A stretch of 64,000 nt of DNA from Lentzea xinjiangensis (GTDB lineage Bacteria; Actinomycetota; Actinomycetes; Mycobacteriales; Pseudonocardiaceae). Positions 33,981 through 43,809 of this stretch are shown here, piece after piece; positions within the stretch are counted from its first letter, which is position 1; each line of letters begins with the position of its first letter. The notes under the pieces were generated by a model, which worked only from the letters and a program-made list of their open reading frames with translations, did no database searches and had not been told where the DNA came from. The stretch lies in assembly GCF_900110955.1 (NCBI RefSeq), contig NZ_FOFR01000002.1:186001-250000 (forward strand), given 5' to 3'. Position numbers and translations under genes: made by a program.

Positions 33981-35642
33981 CTACTTGTCGAGCCGACGCC
34001 ATTCGGGCGCTTCGCTCAGCACGCCCGCCAGTGGTGCCCCGGTGTCGACGCCCGAAACCGTCGGGAGCACCCCGAGCAGGTCGACGACCTGGAACAACGG
34101 CACCGCCACGGCCTGGTCCCGCAGCTGCGGCTCGATCCGCGCCAGCGCCTCCGACAGCAGCACCTTGCCGTTCAGCGCGGCGTCGACGTCGGCCTGGATC
34201 GCCCGGTCGCAGAACCCGGCCGGGTTCTGCGGGCTCAGCGTGGCCCCGTCGGGCGCGTCACCGGCACAGCCGTACGTGCTCGCGAGCCCGGCCGCCGAGT
34301 CGCCGGCGTCGACCCGCGGCACGACAGCGATGTCGACGTCCTTCTCGACGAGCTGCTTGCTGAAGAGGTCCTCGGCGTTCGGCGTGACGACCTCGGAGGA
34401 GATCCCGCGCTCCTGGAGCTGCGCTTTGACCCGGTTGGCGAGGCTGACGTACGGCTCGGCCTTCTCCGGCGCGGCGATGCGGAGCTTGAGCGGCTTGCCG
34501 TCCTTCTGCCACTCGGTGCCGTTCTTCGCGTACCCGGCCTCGGTGAGCAACTGCTCGGCCGCCGCGGGGTCGAGCGTGTTGCCCGTGATGGTGGGCTGGT
34601 ACCCGGTGCGGCTGGGCGGCACGACGTAGGAGTCGGCCCGGTACTGCGCGCTCGGCCCGCTCTGGGTGCCGGACGCGATGAGCGCGTCCCGGTCGAGCGA
34701 GGCCACGATCGCCTTGCGCGCCTTGACGTCCCTGAGCTGCTCGCTCGCCGGGCGCAGCAGGACCTGCACGACCTCGTTGCGCGGCACGGACTTCGTGGTG
34801 ACGCCTGAAACGGCCTTGAGCAGGTTCACGTCCGCCGCGTCCGCCCGCAGCAGGGCCGCCTGGTTGTCGCCTTTGGACAGTGACTCGGCCATCGCGCTGT
34901 GGGTGGCCCGCCTGATCACCACGCGGTCGAGCGTCGTCGGCACCTCCCAGTACCGGTCGCTGCGCTCGAGCACGACCTCGCCGCGCGGCTCGTCGAGGCT
35001 GCGCACCTGGAACGGCCCCGCGGTGGCGGGGAAGTTGGTGGAGAGCACGTTCGACCACGTGCCGGGCGCGTCCTTGAGCAGGTGGGCGGGCAGCAGGTTC
35101 GCGAACAACGACCGCCAGCCGGGGAACGGCTTGCCGAACGAGACCTCGACGACCTTGCCGCCCTCGCGCGCGCTGATGTTGTTGATGAGCCTGTAACCGG
35201 CCGGATCCACCACACCGGGCTCGACGCGCATACGCTGCCACAGGTAGTAGAAGTCCTCGGCGGCGATCGGCGCGCTGTCCGACCAGCTCGCGTCCTTGCG
35301 GATCGAGTAGGTGACCGTGAACGGCTCGGCCTTCGTGACCTTCGCACTGACCATGAGGTTCCGGTCGAGCTGCGGCGCGCCGTCGGGCCCCGGCCGGAAG
35401 ACGCTCGGCAGCAGCAGGGAGCTCAGCGCGGTGGTGATGGGGCTCTGGGCGGCGTAGGAGTGCGGGTTGTAGCCACCCGCCACGTCGTCCACGCCGACCA
35501 CGACCTCGGTGACCTTCGGCCCCGTGGTGGTGATGACGGGCGCCTCGGACTTCGGGACCAGCGGCGGAGGCGGCGTGTTCGTGCACGCCGCGGCTGTGCC
35601 GCACAGAACGGCGGCAGCCAGCACTCCCCCGAGTCGCCTCAT
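33981..35642 (-). CDS. lpqW: LpqW-like substrate-binding-fold lipoprotein
   Basis: A 553-residue lipoprotein with the signal VLAAAVLCGTAAACTN, a Pro-rich linker (TPPPPLVPKSE) and an SBP_bac_5 fold (SIRKDASWSDSAPIAAEDFYY, FQVRSLDEPRGEVVLERSD). No permease is adjacent in the same transcription order. In mycobacteria LpqW has the same fold, lies next to typA and steers PIM intermediates toward LAM synthesis with PimE. The typA neighbour and a PimE-like gene at 50.3 kb support that reading, though a plain peptide-binding role cannot be excluded. Confidence 0.7.
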   Translation of the reverse strand: MRRLGGVLAAAVLCGTAAACTNTPPPPLVPKSEAPVITTTGPKVTEVVVGVDDVAGGYNPHSYAAQSPITTALSSLLLPSVFRPGPDGAPQLDRNLMVSAKVTKAEPFTVTYSIRKDASWSDSAPIAAEDFYYLWQRMRVEPGVVDPAGYRLINNISAREGGKVVEVSFGKPFPGWRSLFANLLPAHLLKDAPGTWSNVLSTNFPATAGPFQVRSLDEPRGEVVLERSDRYWEVPTTLDRVVIRRATHSAMAESLSKGDNQAALLRADAADVNLLKAVSGVTTKSVPRNEVVQVLLRPASEQLRDVKARKAIVASLDRDALIASGTQSGPSAQYRADSYVVPPSRTGYQPTITGNTLDPAAAEQLLTEAGYAKNGTEWQKDGKPLKLRIAAPEKAEPYVSLANRVKAQLQERGISSEVVTPNAEDLFSKQLVEKDVDIAVVPRVDAGDSAAGLASTYGCAGDAPDGATLSPQNPAGFCDRAIQADVDAALNGKVLLSEALARIEPQLRDQAVAVPLFQVVDLLGVLPTVSGVDTGAPLAGVLSEAPEWRRLDK

Positions 35643-35748
35643 GGTCCTCACATTGCCAGAAGGATGGTGGTGGTGTTCGGGCAACCCAAGGTTTTGTCAC
35701 CCGCGCCACTACGTGTGACGTGTCGCGGGGTTCCGGGGTTGCTCGCCC

Positions 35749-35804
35749 GGTGAGTAGTACGGCTCACCTGGCCGGGTGGTTCGGTCCTGGCCGGGTGGTT
35801 CGGT
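35749..35804. repeat. Short dyad and 19-bp direct repeat downstream of typA
   Basis: GGTGAG-(8 nt)-CTCACC spans 35749-35768. Right after it CCTGGCCGGGTGGTTCGGT is present twice without change (35767-35785 and 35786-35804). The stretch 35643-35910 between lpqW and typA holds these and the typA terminator, but no gene. Confidence 0.6.
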
Positions 35805-35854
35805 GCCGGGGCGGTTGTCCTGCCGGGGCCGCCGGCCGGGAGAGCGCACAACGC

Positions 35855-35889
35855 GAGGGGCGGCCGGGCCATCGGCCCGGCCGCCCCTC
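35855..35889 (-). terminator. Strong hairpin downstream of typA
   Basis: A perfect 16-bp stem joins GAGGGGCGGCCGGGCC (35855-35870) and GGCCCGGCCGCCCCTC (35874-35889), with an ATC loop, 22 bp after the typA stop. It has no T-run, as is common for actinobacterial terminators. Confidence 0.75.
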
Positions 35890-35910
35890 AGGCGTTGCTC
35901 CTGTGCGGCG

Positions 35911-37806
<1,896 letters not shown>

Positions 37807-37972
37807 GCAGAACTCCTAGAGCTTCGAAGGCGTTGGAGGGGCTCGCGCCGGAAACGTCGATGCGCACAGCCAATACCAATGGTACCGGCCGCGTCGGCAT
37901 TACCACACAAGAGTGTCCAGTGAAGTGAGCCTCACCTACTCTAGCGACACGTGTCGGAGTGGAGAGCAACCA

Positions 37973-38137
37973 GTGGGTAAAAAGCTCAAGAAGAAGTGCT
38001 GTCGATCGAAGCCCCAATGCCAGCGCTGCCCGGTTCCGTTCCTGCTCAAGGAGCGGGACAAGGCCCGCAGGAAGGCCGCGAAAAAAGCGGCGAAGGCGGC
38101 CAGGAAGGCGGCCGGGAAGGCGGCCGGGGCCGCGTGA
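37973..38137 (+). CDS. 54-aa Cys-rich, Lys/Ala-tailed small protein
   Basis: Starts VGKKLKKKCCRSKPQCQRCPV: five Cys residues in CC-x5-C-x2-C-like spacing, suited to metal binding. The second half is histone-H1-like, a run of Lys-Ala-Ala units (KAAKKAAKAARKAAGKAAG). A TACTCT -10 box (37937-37942) and GGAG upstream of the GTG support expression. It diverges from typA. A small nucleic-acid- or ribosome-binding zinc protein is the natural guess, but no family name is certain. Confidence 0.65.
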   Translation: MGKKLKKKCCRSKPQCQRCPVPFLLKERDKARRKAAKKAAKAARKAAGKAAGAA

Positions 38138-38428
38138 GCCCGCCGGGTCGGGGCTCATGCCGACAAAGCCCTGATCGCCTCGAACGTCACTCGATGGAGA
38201 GCGCCCGCGCCGGTCGGCGCTCCGTGCCGAAGCTCACCTCGCCGCCCGCTGCCCGAACCGACCGGCCGGTTGCTCCCACTGACCCGCCGGTCCCCCGAAG
38301 CAAGCGGTCAGCCGGACGAACGGACCGGCCAGTCCCCCACCCATCCGGTCGTGGACACCGGTCCAGAAGCCGAACGGCACCCGCGATCGCGCGTTCGGCA
38401 CCGCGATCGCCTGGCCGGCCGAACAGGG

Positions 38429-38731
38429 CTAGCGCTGGAGCACCGCCTCGTTCAGCTTCGCGAGCTCGGGCGCGGTCCGCGTCGCCTCGAACTCGCAGAT
38501 CTCGTACTTCACCAGCTTCTGCTCGGCCCACGGGTCGGTGGCGAGCAGCGCTTCGAGCCTGCCGCGGGGCATGGGCCGCGTGATGATCACGCCGCCGGTC
38601 CTCGGCACCTGACGCCCCGAGGCGAGGAAGAGACCTCGCTCGTACTGCTTCTCGACCCACGCGCGGTGGTCGGGGAGGGCGTAGTCGATCTGTTCCAGTG
38701 GCGCGACGTACTTCAGCAACACGATGAACAT
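38429..38731 (-). CDS. YciI-family protein
   Basis: A 100-residue alpha/beta dimeric ferredoxin-like fold. The YciI His-Asp pair is seen in YALPDHRAWVEKQ (Asp21/His22). SGRQVPRTGGVIITRPM and DPWAEQKLVKYEICEF are the other blocks. YciI proteins bind or hydrolyse small ligands; function here is unknown. It diverges from the trpS leader, with only 30 bp between the starts. The 290 bp upstream at 38138-38428 hold no gene, only a GAGCCC/GGGCTC dyad after the small protein and short CGATCGCG-rich repeats. Confidence 0.8.
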   Translation of the reverse strand: MFIVLLKYVAPLEQIDYALPDHRAWVEKQYERGLFLASGRQVPRTGGVIITRPMPRGRLEALLATDPWAEQKLVKYEICEFEATRTAPELAKLNEAVLQR

Positions 38732-38753
38732 GTTCCGACGGTAGTCCTATACT
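38725..38753 (+). promoter_or_regulatory. Promoter of the trpS leader
   Basis: -35 TGAACA (38725-38730), a 17-bp spacer and -10 TATACT (38748-38753) form a good SigA-type promoter. The predicted start point is about 38760, which is at the GTG of the leader peptide (38761), so the leader peptide would be translated from a leaderless mRNA. Confidence 0.7.
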
Positions 38754-38760
38754 CGTGGGC

Positions 38761-38811
38761 GTGCGCCCTCTCAACGCCTTCTGGTGGGCCGCCTTCAGGC
38801 GGCCGGAGTAG
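38761..38811 (+). CDS. Trp leader peptide of the trpS attenuator
   Basis: A 16-residue peptide VRPLNAFWWAAFRRPE with two adjacent Trp codons (38782-38787) placed directly before attenuator strand 1. Ribosome stalling at these codons when charged tRNA-Trp is low is the standard sensing step. The peptide begins at or next to the transcription start. Confidence 0.85.
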   Translation: MRPLNAFWWAAFRRPE

Positions 38812-38858
38812 CTGTGCGCTGACGCGAACACAGGCCGCCCGTGACGGGCGGCCTTTTT
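38787..38858 (+). promoter_or_regulatory. Ribosome-mediated transcription attenuator of trpS
   Basis: Four interchangeable strands are seen: strand 1 GGCCGCC (38787-38793), strand 2 GGCGGCC (38798-38804), strand 3 GGCCGCCC (38833-38840) and strand 4 GGGCGGCC (38846-38853) followed by TTTTT (38854-38858). Strands 1:2 form a pause hairpin with a TTCA loop and 3:4 the terminator. Strands 2:3 form the antiterminator when a ribosome stalled at the Trp codons masks strand 1. Auxiliary trpS genes of Streptomyces are known to be controlled this way. Confidence 0.9.
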
Positions 38859-38902
38859 CGTGCGCTTCGTCCGGGTGGCCCACCTGCGAAAGGACGAAGA
38901 CC

Positions 38903-39826
38903 ATGATCAGGCTCTCGGCCATCACCCCCTCCGGCCAGGTCCACCTCGGCAACTACCTCGGTGCCCTGCGCACGTGGGCTCGTGAGGGCACCGAGGAGGA
39001 CGTGTACTTCATCAGCGACCTGCACGCGATGACGTCGTCGCACAACCCGCAACGGCTGCGGTCCATGACGCGCGAACAGCTCGCCGTGCTGATAGCGAGC
39101 GGCATCAGCCCGGCGAGCGTGTGCGTGCAGAGCGATCTGATCCGCGAGCTGGGGGCCCTCAACTGGGTGCTGGAGTGCACCTGCACCTACGGCGAGGCCG
39201 CGCGCATGATCCAGTTCAAGGAGAAGTCGCTCGGCCGCGACTCCGTGCGGCTGAGCCTGCTCACCTACCCGGTGCTGATGGCGGCGGACATCCTGTTGCA
39301 GGGCACCGCCGAGGTCCCGGTGGGCGAGGACCAGCTCCAGCACGTCGAGCTGGCCCGCGCGCTCGCCCGGCGCTTCAACAACGCCTACGGCGAGGCCTTC
39401 CTCGTGCCGAACGCCGTGGTGCCGAAGGTGGGCGCGCGCATCAAGGACCTCTCGGACCCGGCGCGCAAGATGGACAAGTCGGCTCGGAGCTCCACGGGGG
39501 TCGTGTTCGTGCTCGACGAACCGGACCTGGTGCGGCGCAAGGTCCGGCGCGCGGTCTCCTCGACCGAGGGCATCGCGAACCTGACCGAGATCCTCGCCTC
39601 CTGCACCGGCGAGGAGCCGGAGGACTTCACCGGCAGGTTCGCCGACCTCAAGAACGCCGTGGCGGAAGCGGTGGTCGACCAGCTCCGCCCGGTGCGCGAG
39701 CGCACGCTGGAGCTCCTCGCCGACCCGGCGGAGCTGGAGCGCGTCCGGTCCGCCGGCGCGGACCGGGCCCGCGAACGCGCGCAGCACCGGCTGAACGCGG
39801 CGCTGCGGCTGTCCGGGCTCAGTTGA
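38903..39826 (+). CDS. trpS: Tryptophanyl-tRNA synthetase, inducible type
   Basis: A 307-residue class I synthetase. The HIGH-equivalent block is TPSGQVHLGNYLGALRTW and the KMSKS-equivalent loop is KMDKSARS, with Ser replaced by Asp. GEDQLQHVELARALARRFN and DILLQGTAEVPVGEDQ are usual TrpRS blocks. It is expressed only when the upstream attenuator reads through. Such attenuator-controlled trpS copies are generally the auxiliary, inhibitor-tolerant form in actinobacteria; a housekeeping copy should lie elsewhere. It overlaps the Nudix gene by 8 bp convergently. Confidence 0.93.
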   Translation: MIRLSAITPSGQVHLGNYLGALRTWAREGTEEDVYFISDLHAMTSSHNPQRLRSMTREQLAVLIASGISPASVCVQSDLIRELGALNWVLECTCTYGEAARMIQFKEKSLGRDSVRLSLLTYPVLMAADILLQGTAEVPVGEDQLQHVELARALARRFNNAYGEAFLVPNAVVPKVGARIKDLSDPARKMDKSARSSTGVVFVLDEPDLVRRKVRRAVSSTEGIANLTEILASCTGEEPEDFTGRFADLKNAVAEAVVDQLRPVRERTLELLADPAELERVRSAGADRARERAQHRLNAALRLSGLS

Positions 39827-40592
39827 GGAGCCGTTGAAGGGCGGGCACCAGCACCCGGTCCGCGGGCAGCCAGTCCACGGACGGCAGCTCGTCGGCGGTG
39901 AGCCACTTGACGGCGTTGTGCTCCAGCGCTTCCGGCTCACCGCCGGCGAGCCGTGCCGCGAAGACCCGCAGCACCAGGTCCTCCTTCAGCGGCACGTCCG
40001 GCCCGACCTGCTCACCCACCTCGACGGACGCGCCGAGCTCCTCGACGCACTCGCGTGCCAGCGCCTCTTCCGGCTGCTCGCCGTCCTCGACGCGTCCGCC
40101 GGGCAGTTCCCACTGCCCCGCATGGCTTTCCGGGTAGGACCGCTGCTGCGCGAGCAACCGTCCACCCCGGACGATCGCCGCACCGACCACGACGCGGGCG
40201 GCGCACAGCTCCCGGCACCGCCGGGCGAGCAGCGCCGAGCGCTTGTCCAGCACCCGCAACGCCATTCCGCGCCCGACCGTGATGTCCGCGAACCGGCCGA
40301 CCACGCCTCCGACGGTCGTCCAGCTCACGCGGTCGACCACCATCGTCCCGGCGCCGGTCGCCACGAGGTCCGTGTGCAGCTCGAGGAAGTCCCCGGCGGC
40401 CGACACCCCGGACAGGTCGGCGCGGGTGACCGCGAGCCGCACGCCGAACGGCCCGGTGAGAACGCTGCCCAGGCGCAGCAGCGGCCCCTGCACCGCCACC
40501 CCGAAGCCCGTGATCAGCGAGGTGTCCAGCAGGGCTCCGGCGACAACGGCGAGGGGCGCGTCGACCAGCGCCGACGTTCGCAACTCTGGCAC
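39819..40592 (-). CDS. SRPBCC-Nudix fusion protein
   Basis: 257 residues. Residues ~1-125 form an SRPBCC-like (START/polyketide-cyclase) module (TSALVDAPLAVVAGALLDTSL). Residues ~130-257 form a Nudix hydrolase with the complete box GGRVEDGEQPEEALARECVEELG; MutT-like features (ARVVVGAAIVRGGRLLAQQR) suggest 8-oxo-dGTP or related nucleotide cleavage. It starts 10 bp after the histidine kinase stop, so it is the third gene of the regulator-kinase operon. In M. tuberculosis mutT2 lies next to pimE and phhB; this may be a mutT2 relative with an added domain. Confidence 0.8.
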   Translation of the reverse strand: MPELRTSALVDAPLAVVAGALLDTSLITGFGVAVQGPLLRLGSVLTGPFGVRLAVTRADLSGVSAAGDFLELHTDLVATGAGTMVVDRVSWTTVGGVVGRFADITVGRGMALRVLDKRSALLARRCRELCAARVVVGAAIVRGGRLLAQQRSYPESHAGQWELPGGRVEDGEQPEEALARECVEELGASVEVGEQVGPDVPLKEDLVLRVFAARLAGGEPEALEHNAVKWLTADELPSVDWLPADRVLVPALQRLLN

Positions 40593-40601
40593 AGGAGGTG
40601 A

Positions 40602-41861
40602 CTACCAGGACGGCCAGCGGATCTCCAAACGGGCACCGCCGGCGGGCGACTCCGCTGCCAGCACCGACCCGCCCCGCCGCCGCACGAGGTGCGCCACGAG
40701 CGCGAGTCCGAGCCCGAACCCGCCCGAGCGCCGCCCGCGGTCCTCGTCGACGCGGTAGAACCGGTCGAACACCTTCGTCCGGTGCTCCACGGGAATCCCG
40801 TGCCCGTCGTCGTCCACGAGCAACCGCACGTCCCGCGCCACCGGCACCAGGGTGAGCGTGATCGTCGAGAACGCGTACCGGGCCGCGTTGCGCAGCAGGT
40901 TGTCGAGCACCAGCTCGACCTCGGACCGGGTGGCCGACACGAGGCAGGCCGACGGCGGGGCGTTCAGCCGCACCAGCAGCTCCGTGTCCAGCCGGGAGAT
41001 CGCCGCCTCCGCCTCCAGCACGAGGTCGACCGCCTCCGCCCCGGGCGGCTTGCCCGTGTCGGCGCGGGCCAGGATGAGCAGCGAGTCCACCAGCGCGCTG
41101 AGCCTGATCGACTCCTCGACGACCGACTCCAGCACCTCGATCGAGAAGTCCGGGTCCGGGTGCGCGACGGCGACCTCGGCCTGCGCCCGCACCGACGCCA
41201 CCGGCGACCGCAGCTCGTGCGCGGCGTCCCCGGTGAACCGCCGCAGCCGGTCCGACGCCTCGTCCCGCCTGGCCAGCAACGCGTTCAGCGCCTCCGCCAG
41301 TGCCTGGAGCTCGTCCCGCGACGGCGGCACCGGCAACCGCTCGCCGTGCGGCAGCTCCCCGGCGGCGACCCTCATCCGTTCGACGGGCCGCAACGACGAG
41401 CGCACCGACAGCCAGGTGGCGATGCCCACGAGCCCCGCCACCAGCACCGCCGCGACGGCCAGCCACCGCGTCCCCAGCGTGTTGGCCCTGTCGTACCCGA
41501 GCAGGTCCGCCGCGTGCACCTCCAGCCGCGGAGACCCGTCCGCGGTGAACACCACCCGCCCCCGGAACCGGTGGGCGGAGGCCCCCTCCCGCCTGAGCAC
41601 CGGTTGCCCCGACTTCAACGTCCGGATGTCCTGCGCCGTCAGCGGCAGCGGCGGCTTGCCGTCCACCGGCACCCCGGACACGTCGAGCACCCTGGCCGGC
41701 GACTTCTCGATCTCCTGGTCCACCGCGGAGATCTGGACGAGCCCGATCAGCGCGGGCGCCAGCCCGGTGAAGGCCAGCAGGCACAGCAGCGCCACCCCCG
41801 TGGCCACCACGGTGATGCGGAACCGCAGCGTCCGCCGGAACCACCAGCGGCGAGGACTCAC
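40602..41861 (-). CDS. Sensor histidine kinase
   Basis: A ~419-residue membrane kinase. TM1 (ITVVATGVALLCLLAFTGLA), an extracytoplasmic sensor of ~100 residues (VSGVPVDGKPPLPLTAQDIR), TM2 (WLAVAAVLVAGLVGIATWL) and a HAMP region come first. Then come the H box GDAAHELRSPVASVRAQAE (phosphoacceptor His), the N box LVLDNLLRNAARYAF, the DxGxG block VDDDGHGIP and GFGLGLALV. The GTG at 41861 overlaps the regulator stop (GTGA). The signal sensed is unknown; the nearby ABC exporter suggests envelope stress or an antibiotic. Confidence 0.92.
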   Translation of the reverse strand: MSPRRWWFRRTLRFRITVVATGVALLCLLAFTGLAPALIGLVQISAVDQEIEKSPARVLDVSGVPVDGKPPLPLTAQDIRTLKSGQPVLRREGASAHRFRGRVVFTADGSPRLEVHAADLLGYDRANTLGTRWLAVAAVLVAGLVGIATWLSVRSSLRPVERMRVAAGELPHGERLPVPPSRDELQALAEALNALLARRDEASDRLRRFTGDAAHELRSPVASVRAQAEVAVAHPDPDFSIEVLESVVEESIRLSALVDSLLILARADTGKPPGAEAVDLVLEAEAAISRLDTELLVRLNAPPSACLVSATRSEVELVLDNLLRNAARYAFSTITLTLVPVARDVRLLVDDDGHGIPVEHRTKVFDRFYRVDEDRGRRSGGFGLGLALVAHLVRRRGGSVLAAESPAGGARLEIRWPSW

Positions 41862-42559
41862 CTGTTGCCCAGGGCGCTGTCGAGGTCCGGAGTCGACGCG
41901 ATGTACCCGTGCCCCCGGATCGTCCGCACGACCTCCCCCGCCCCCACCGCCTCCAGCTTGCGCCGCAGGTACCCCACGTACACCTCGACGGCGTTGCGGG
42001 TGGCGGCCTGCTCGTCGCCCCACACGGTCCGCAGCAGCTCGTCCTTGGTCACCACCGACCCGGCGCGGGAGGCCAGCACGTCGAGCACCGCGTACTCCCG
42101 CGGGCTCAGCGACACGTCCTGCCCCGCCCAGCTGACCTCGCGCAGCCCCCGGTCGATCACGAGGTTGCCCAGCGTGAGCTTGCGCCGCGCCCCGCCCCCG
42201 CGCCGCAGCAGAGCCCGGACCTGGGCGACCAGCACCACGAAGCTGAAGGGCTTGACCAGGTACCCGTCGGCGCCGAGGTCGAGCCCGTCCGCCTGGTCGA
42301 CCTCCCCGTCCTTGGCGGACACCATCAGCACGGGGGTGCGCACCCCGTCGGCCCGCATCCGCTGCAACACCCGGTACCCGGACAGCCCCGGCAGCATGAT
42401 GTCGAGCAGCACCACGTCGAAGGCCCCGGTCAGCGCCACCCGCAACGCCGTGGGCCCGTCAGCGGCCGTGACGACCTCCATGCCCTCGGCCGAGAGGCCA
42501 CGCTCCAACGCCCGGCGCACACCGGCTTCGTCGTCCACGACCAGCACTCGAGGCTTCAC
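41858..42559 (-). CDS. OmpR-family response regulator
   Basis: A ~233-residue regulator. The receiver domain starts VKPRVLVVDDEAGVRRAL; the phospho-acceptor Asp lies in DVVLLDIMLPGLSG and the conserved Lys in GYLVKPFSF. The C-terminal winged helix has SLSPREYAVLDVLASRAG and RNAVEVYVGYLRRKLEAVG. An ATG at 42571 is an alternative start. Two pairs of 11-bp-spaced TCTCAGC repeats in the upstream divergent promoter are its probable boxes. Confidence 0.92.
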   Translation of the reverse strand: MKPRVLVVDDEAGVRRALERGLSAEGMEVVTAADGPTALRVALTGAFDVVLLDIMLPGLSGYRVLQRMRADGVRTPVLMVSAKDGEVDQADGLDLGADGYLVKPFSFVVLVAQVRALLRRGGGARRKLTLGNLVIDRGLREVSWAGQDVSLSPREYAVLDVLASRAGSVVTKDELLRTVWGDEQAATRNAVEVYVGYLRRKLEAVGAGEVVRTIRGHGYIASTPDLDSALGNR

Positions 42560-42601
42560 ACGCCACAGCATGCCGCGCCCGGCTCCCGGCCGCCCGCAAG
42601 A

Positions 42602-42688
42602 TCTCAGCCGACTCTCAGCCGACGTCGGCCACACCGTGCTGCGGCGGGCCGAAACACCAGGTAGAACGGGTCTCAGCACCATCTCAGC
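42602..42688. promoter_or_regulatory. Paired TCTCAGC direct repeats, OmpR-type boxes
   Basis: TCTCAGC occurs at 42602-42608 and 42613-42619, and again at 42671-42677 and 42682-42688. Within each pair the spacing is exactly 11 bp, the pattern bound by OmpR/PhoP-type dimers. One pair lies next to the regulator promoter and the other next to the divergent LolA-like/ABC operon. This supports autoregulation and control of the exporter; the repeats are seen directly, the regulator assignment is inferred. Confidence 0.7.
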
Positions 42689-42738
42689 AACCCGCCACCA
42701 AGCTGTGGGTACCAGCCCTTGGAGGAGGGGACCGAAAG

Positions 42739-43809
42739 ATGAACAAGCGAAAGGTGACCCTGGCCGCGGCAGCGGCCGGTGTGCTCACCGGTGCGACAGG
42801 CCTGAGCCTGCTCGCCATGCCGGCAGGCGCAGGCCAGCCACCATCCCTGCCGCCCGTCGCCCCGGAGACACTGGTCGAGCAGGTCCTGACCAGCGAGCCG
42901 GGTGCGTTCGGCGGCACCATCGAGGTCGACAACAAGCTCGGCCTCCCCGCCATCGCGGAGATCCCGCAGCTCGCCGACGGCAAGCACAGCGGTCGCGTCT
43001 GGACCGACGGCAACGGCAAGATGCGGCTCGCCCTGCCCAACGGGCAGTCGGAGCAGACCATCGTCGACGACGGCACCACGACGTGGGTCTGGAACTCGGC
43101 GGACAACGAGGTCACGAAGTCCGAGCGCCGGGCCGACAAGCCGGACGCCGAGCCGGACGCCAAGGCGGCCGACCCGGCCACCGCGGCCAAGGAGATCGTC
43201 GGCCTGACCAAGGAGTTCAGCGACATCAGCGTCGACGGCACCGCGCGGGTCGCGAACCGTGCCGCCTACGAGCTCGTGCTGACCCCCAAGGCCAGCGAGA
43301 AGACCCTGGTCCGCGAGGTGCGGATCGCGGTCGACGCCGAGCTCAAGATGCCGCTGCGGGTCGCCGTCCTGACCAACGGCACGGCGGAACCGGCCGGCAC
43401 GGTCGGCTTCACCGAGATCAACGTCGGTCCGCAGGACGCGAAGCTGTTCGAGTTCACCCCGCCGGCCAACGCCGAGGTGACCACGCCGGAGGCCAAGGAG
43501 CGCGAGGGCCGCGAGAAGAGGCCGGAGGCGGGCGTCGAGCAGGCTCTGCGGGGCGAGGACCCGCAGGTCTTCGGCACCGGCTGGGACACCGTGCTGGGCG
43601 CGCGGATCCCCACCGAGGCCATGACGCAGGTCCCCGCCGAGGCGCAGGGCCTCGTCGACCGGTTCACGAAGGAGGTGAGCGGTTCCTGGGGCAGCGGCAA
43701 GCTGTTCACGACCAAGGTCGCCACGGTGCTGATCGCCGATGACGGCCGGGTCGTCGCGGGCGCCGTGCCCGAGCAGGTGCTGTTCGACACGATCGGACAG
43801 GTGAAGTGA
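42739..43809 (+). CDS. LolA-like/RseB-like exported protein
   Basis: A 356-residue protein with a signal peptide (VTLAAAAAGVLTGATGLSLLAMPAGAG). The mature domain begins with LVEQVLTSEPGAFGGTIEVDNK and SGRVWTDGNGKMRLAL, the half-barrel of LolA/RseB/MucB-like and DUF2092 proteins that bind lipid or sense envelope state. A charged linker (EREGREKRPEAG) and a second part follow. GGAGGAGGGG precedes the ATG. It overlaps the ABC gene (GTGA), so it is an accessory of that exporter. It is likely controlled by the adjacent two-component system. Confidence 0.75.
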   Translation: MNKRKVTLAAAAAGVLTGATGLSLLAMPAGAGQPPSLPPVAPETLVEQVLTSEPGAFGGTIEVDNKLGLPAIAEIPQLADGKHSGRVWTDGNGKMRLALPNGQSEQTIVDDGTTTWVWNSADNEVTKSERRADKPDAEPDAKAADPATAAKEIVGLTKEFSDISVDGTARVANRAAYELVLTPKASEKTLVREVRIAVDAELKMPLRVAVLTNGTAEPAGTVGFTEINVGPQDAKLFEFTPPANAEVTTPEAKEREGREKRPEAGVEQALRGEDPQVFGTGWDTVLGARIPTEAMTQVPAEAQGLVDRFTKEVSGSWGSGKLFTTKVATVLIADDGRVVAGAVPEQVLFDTIGQVK

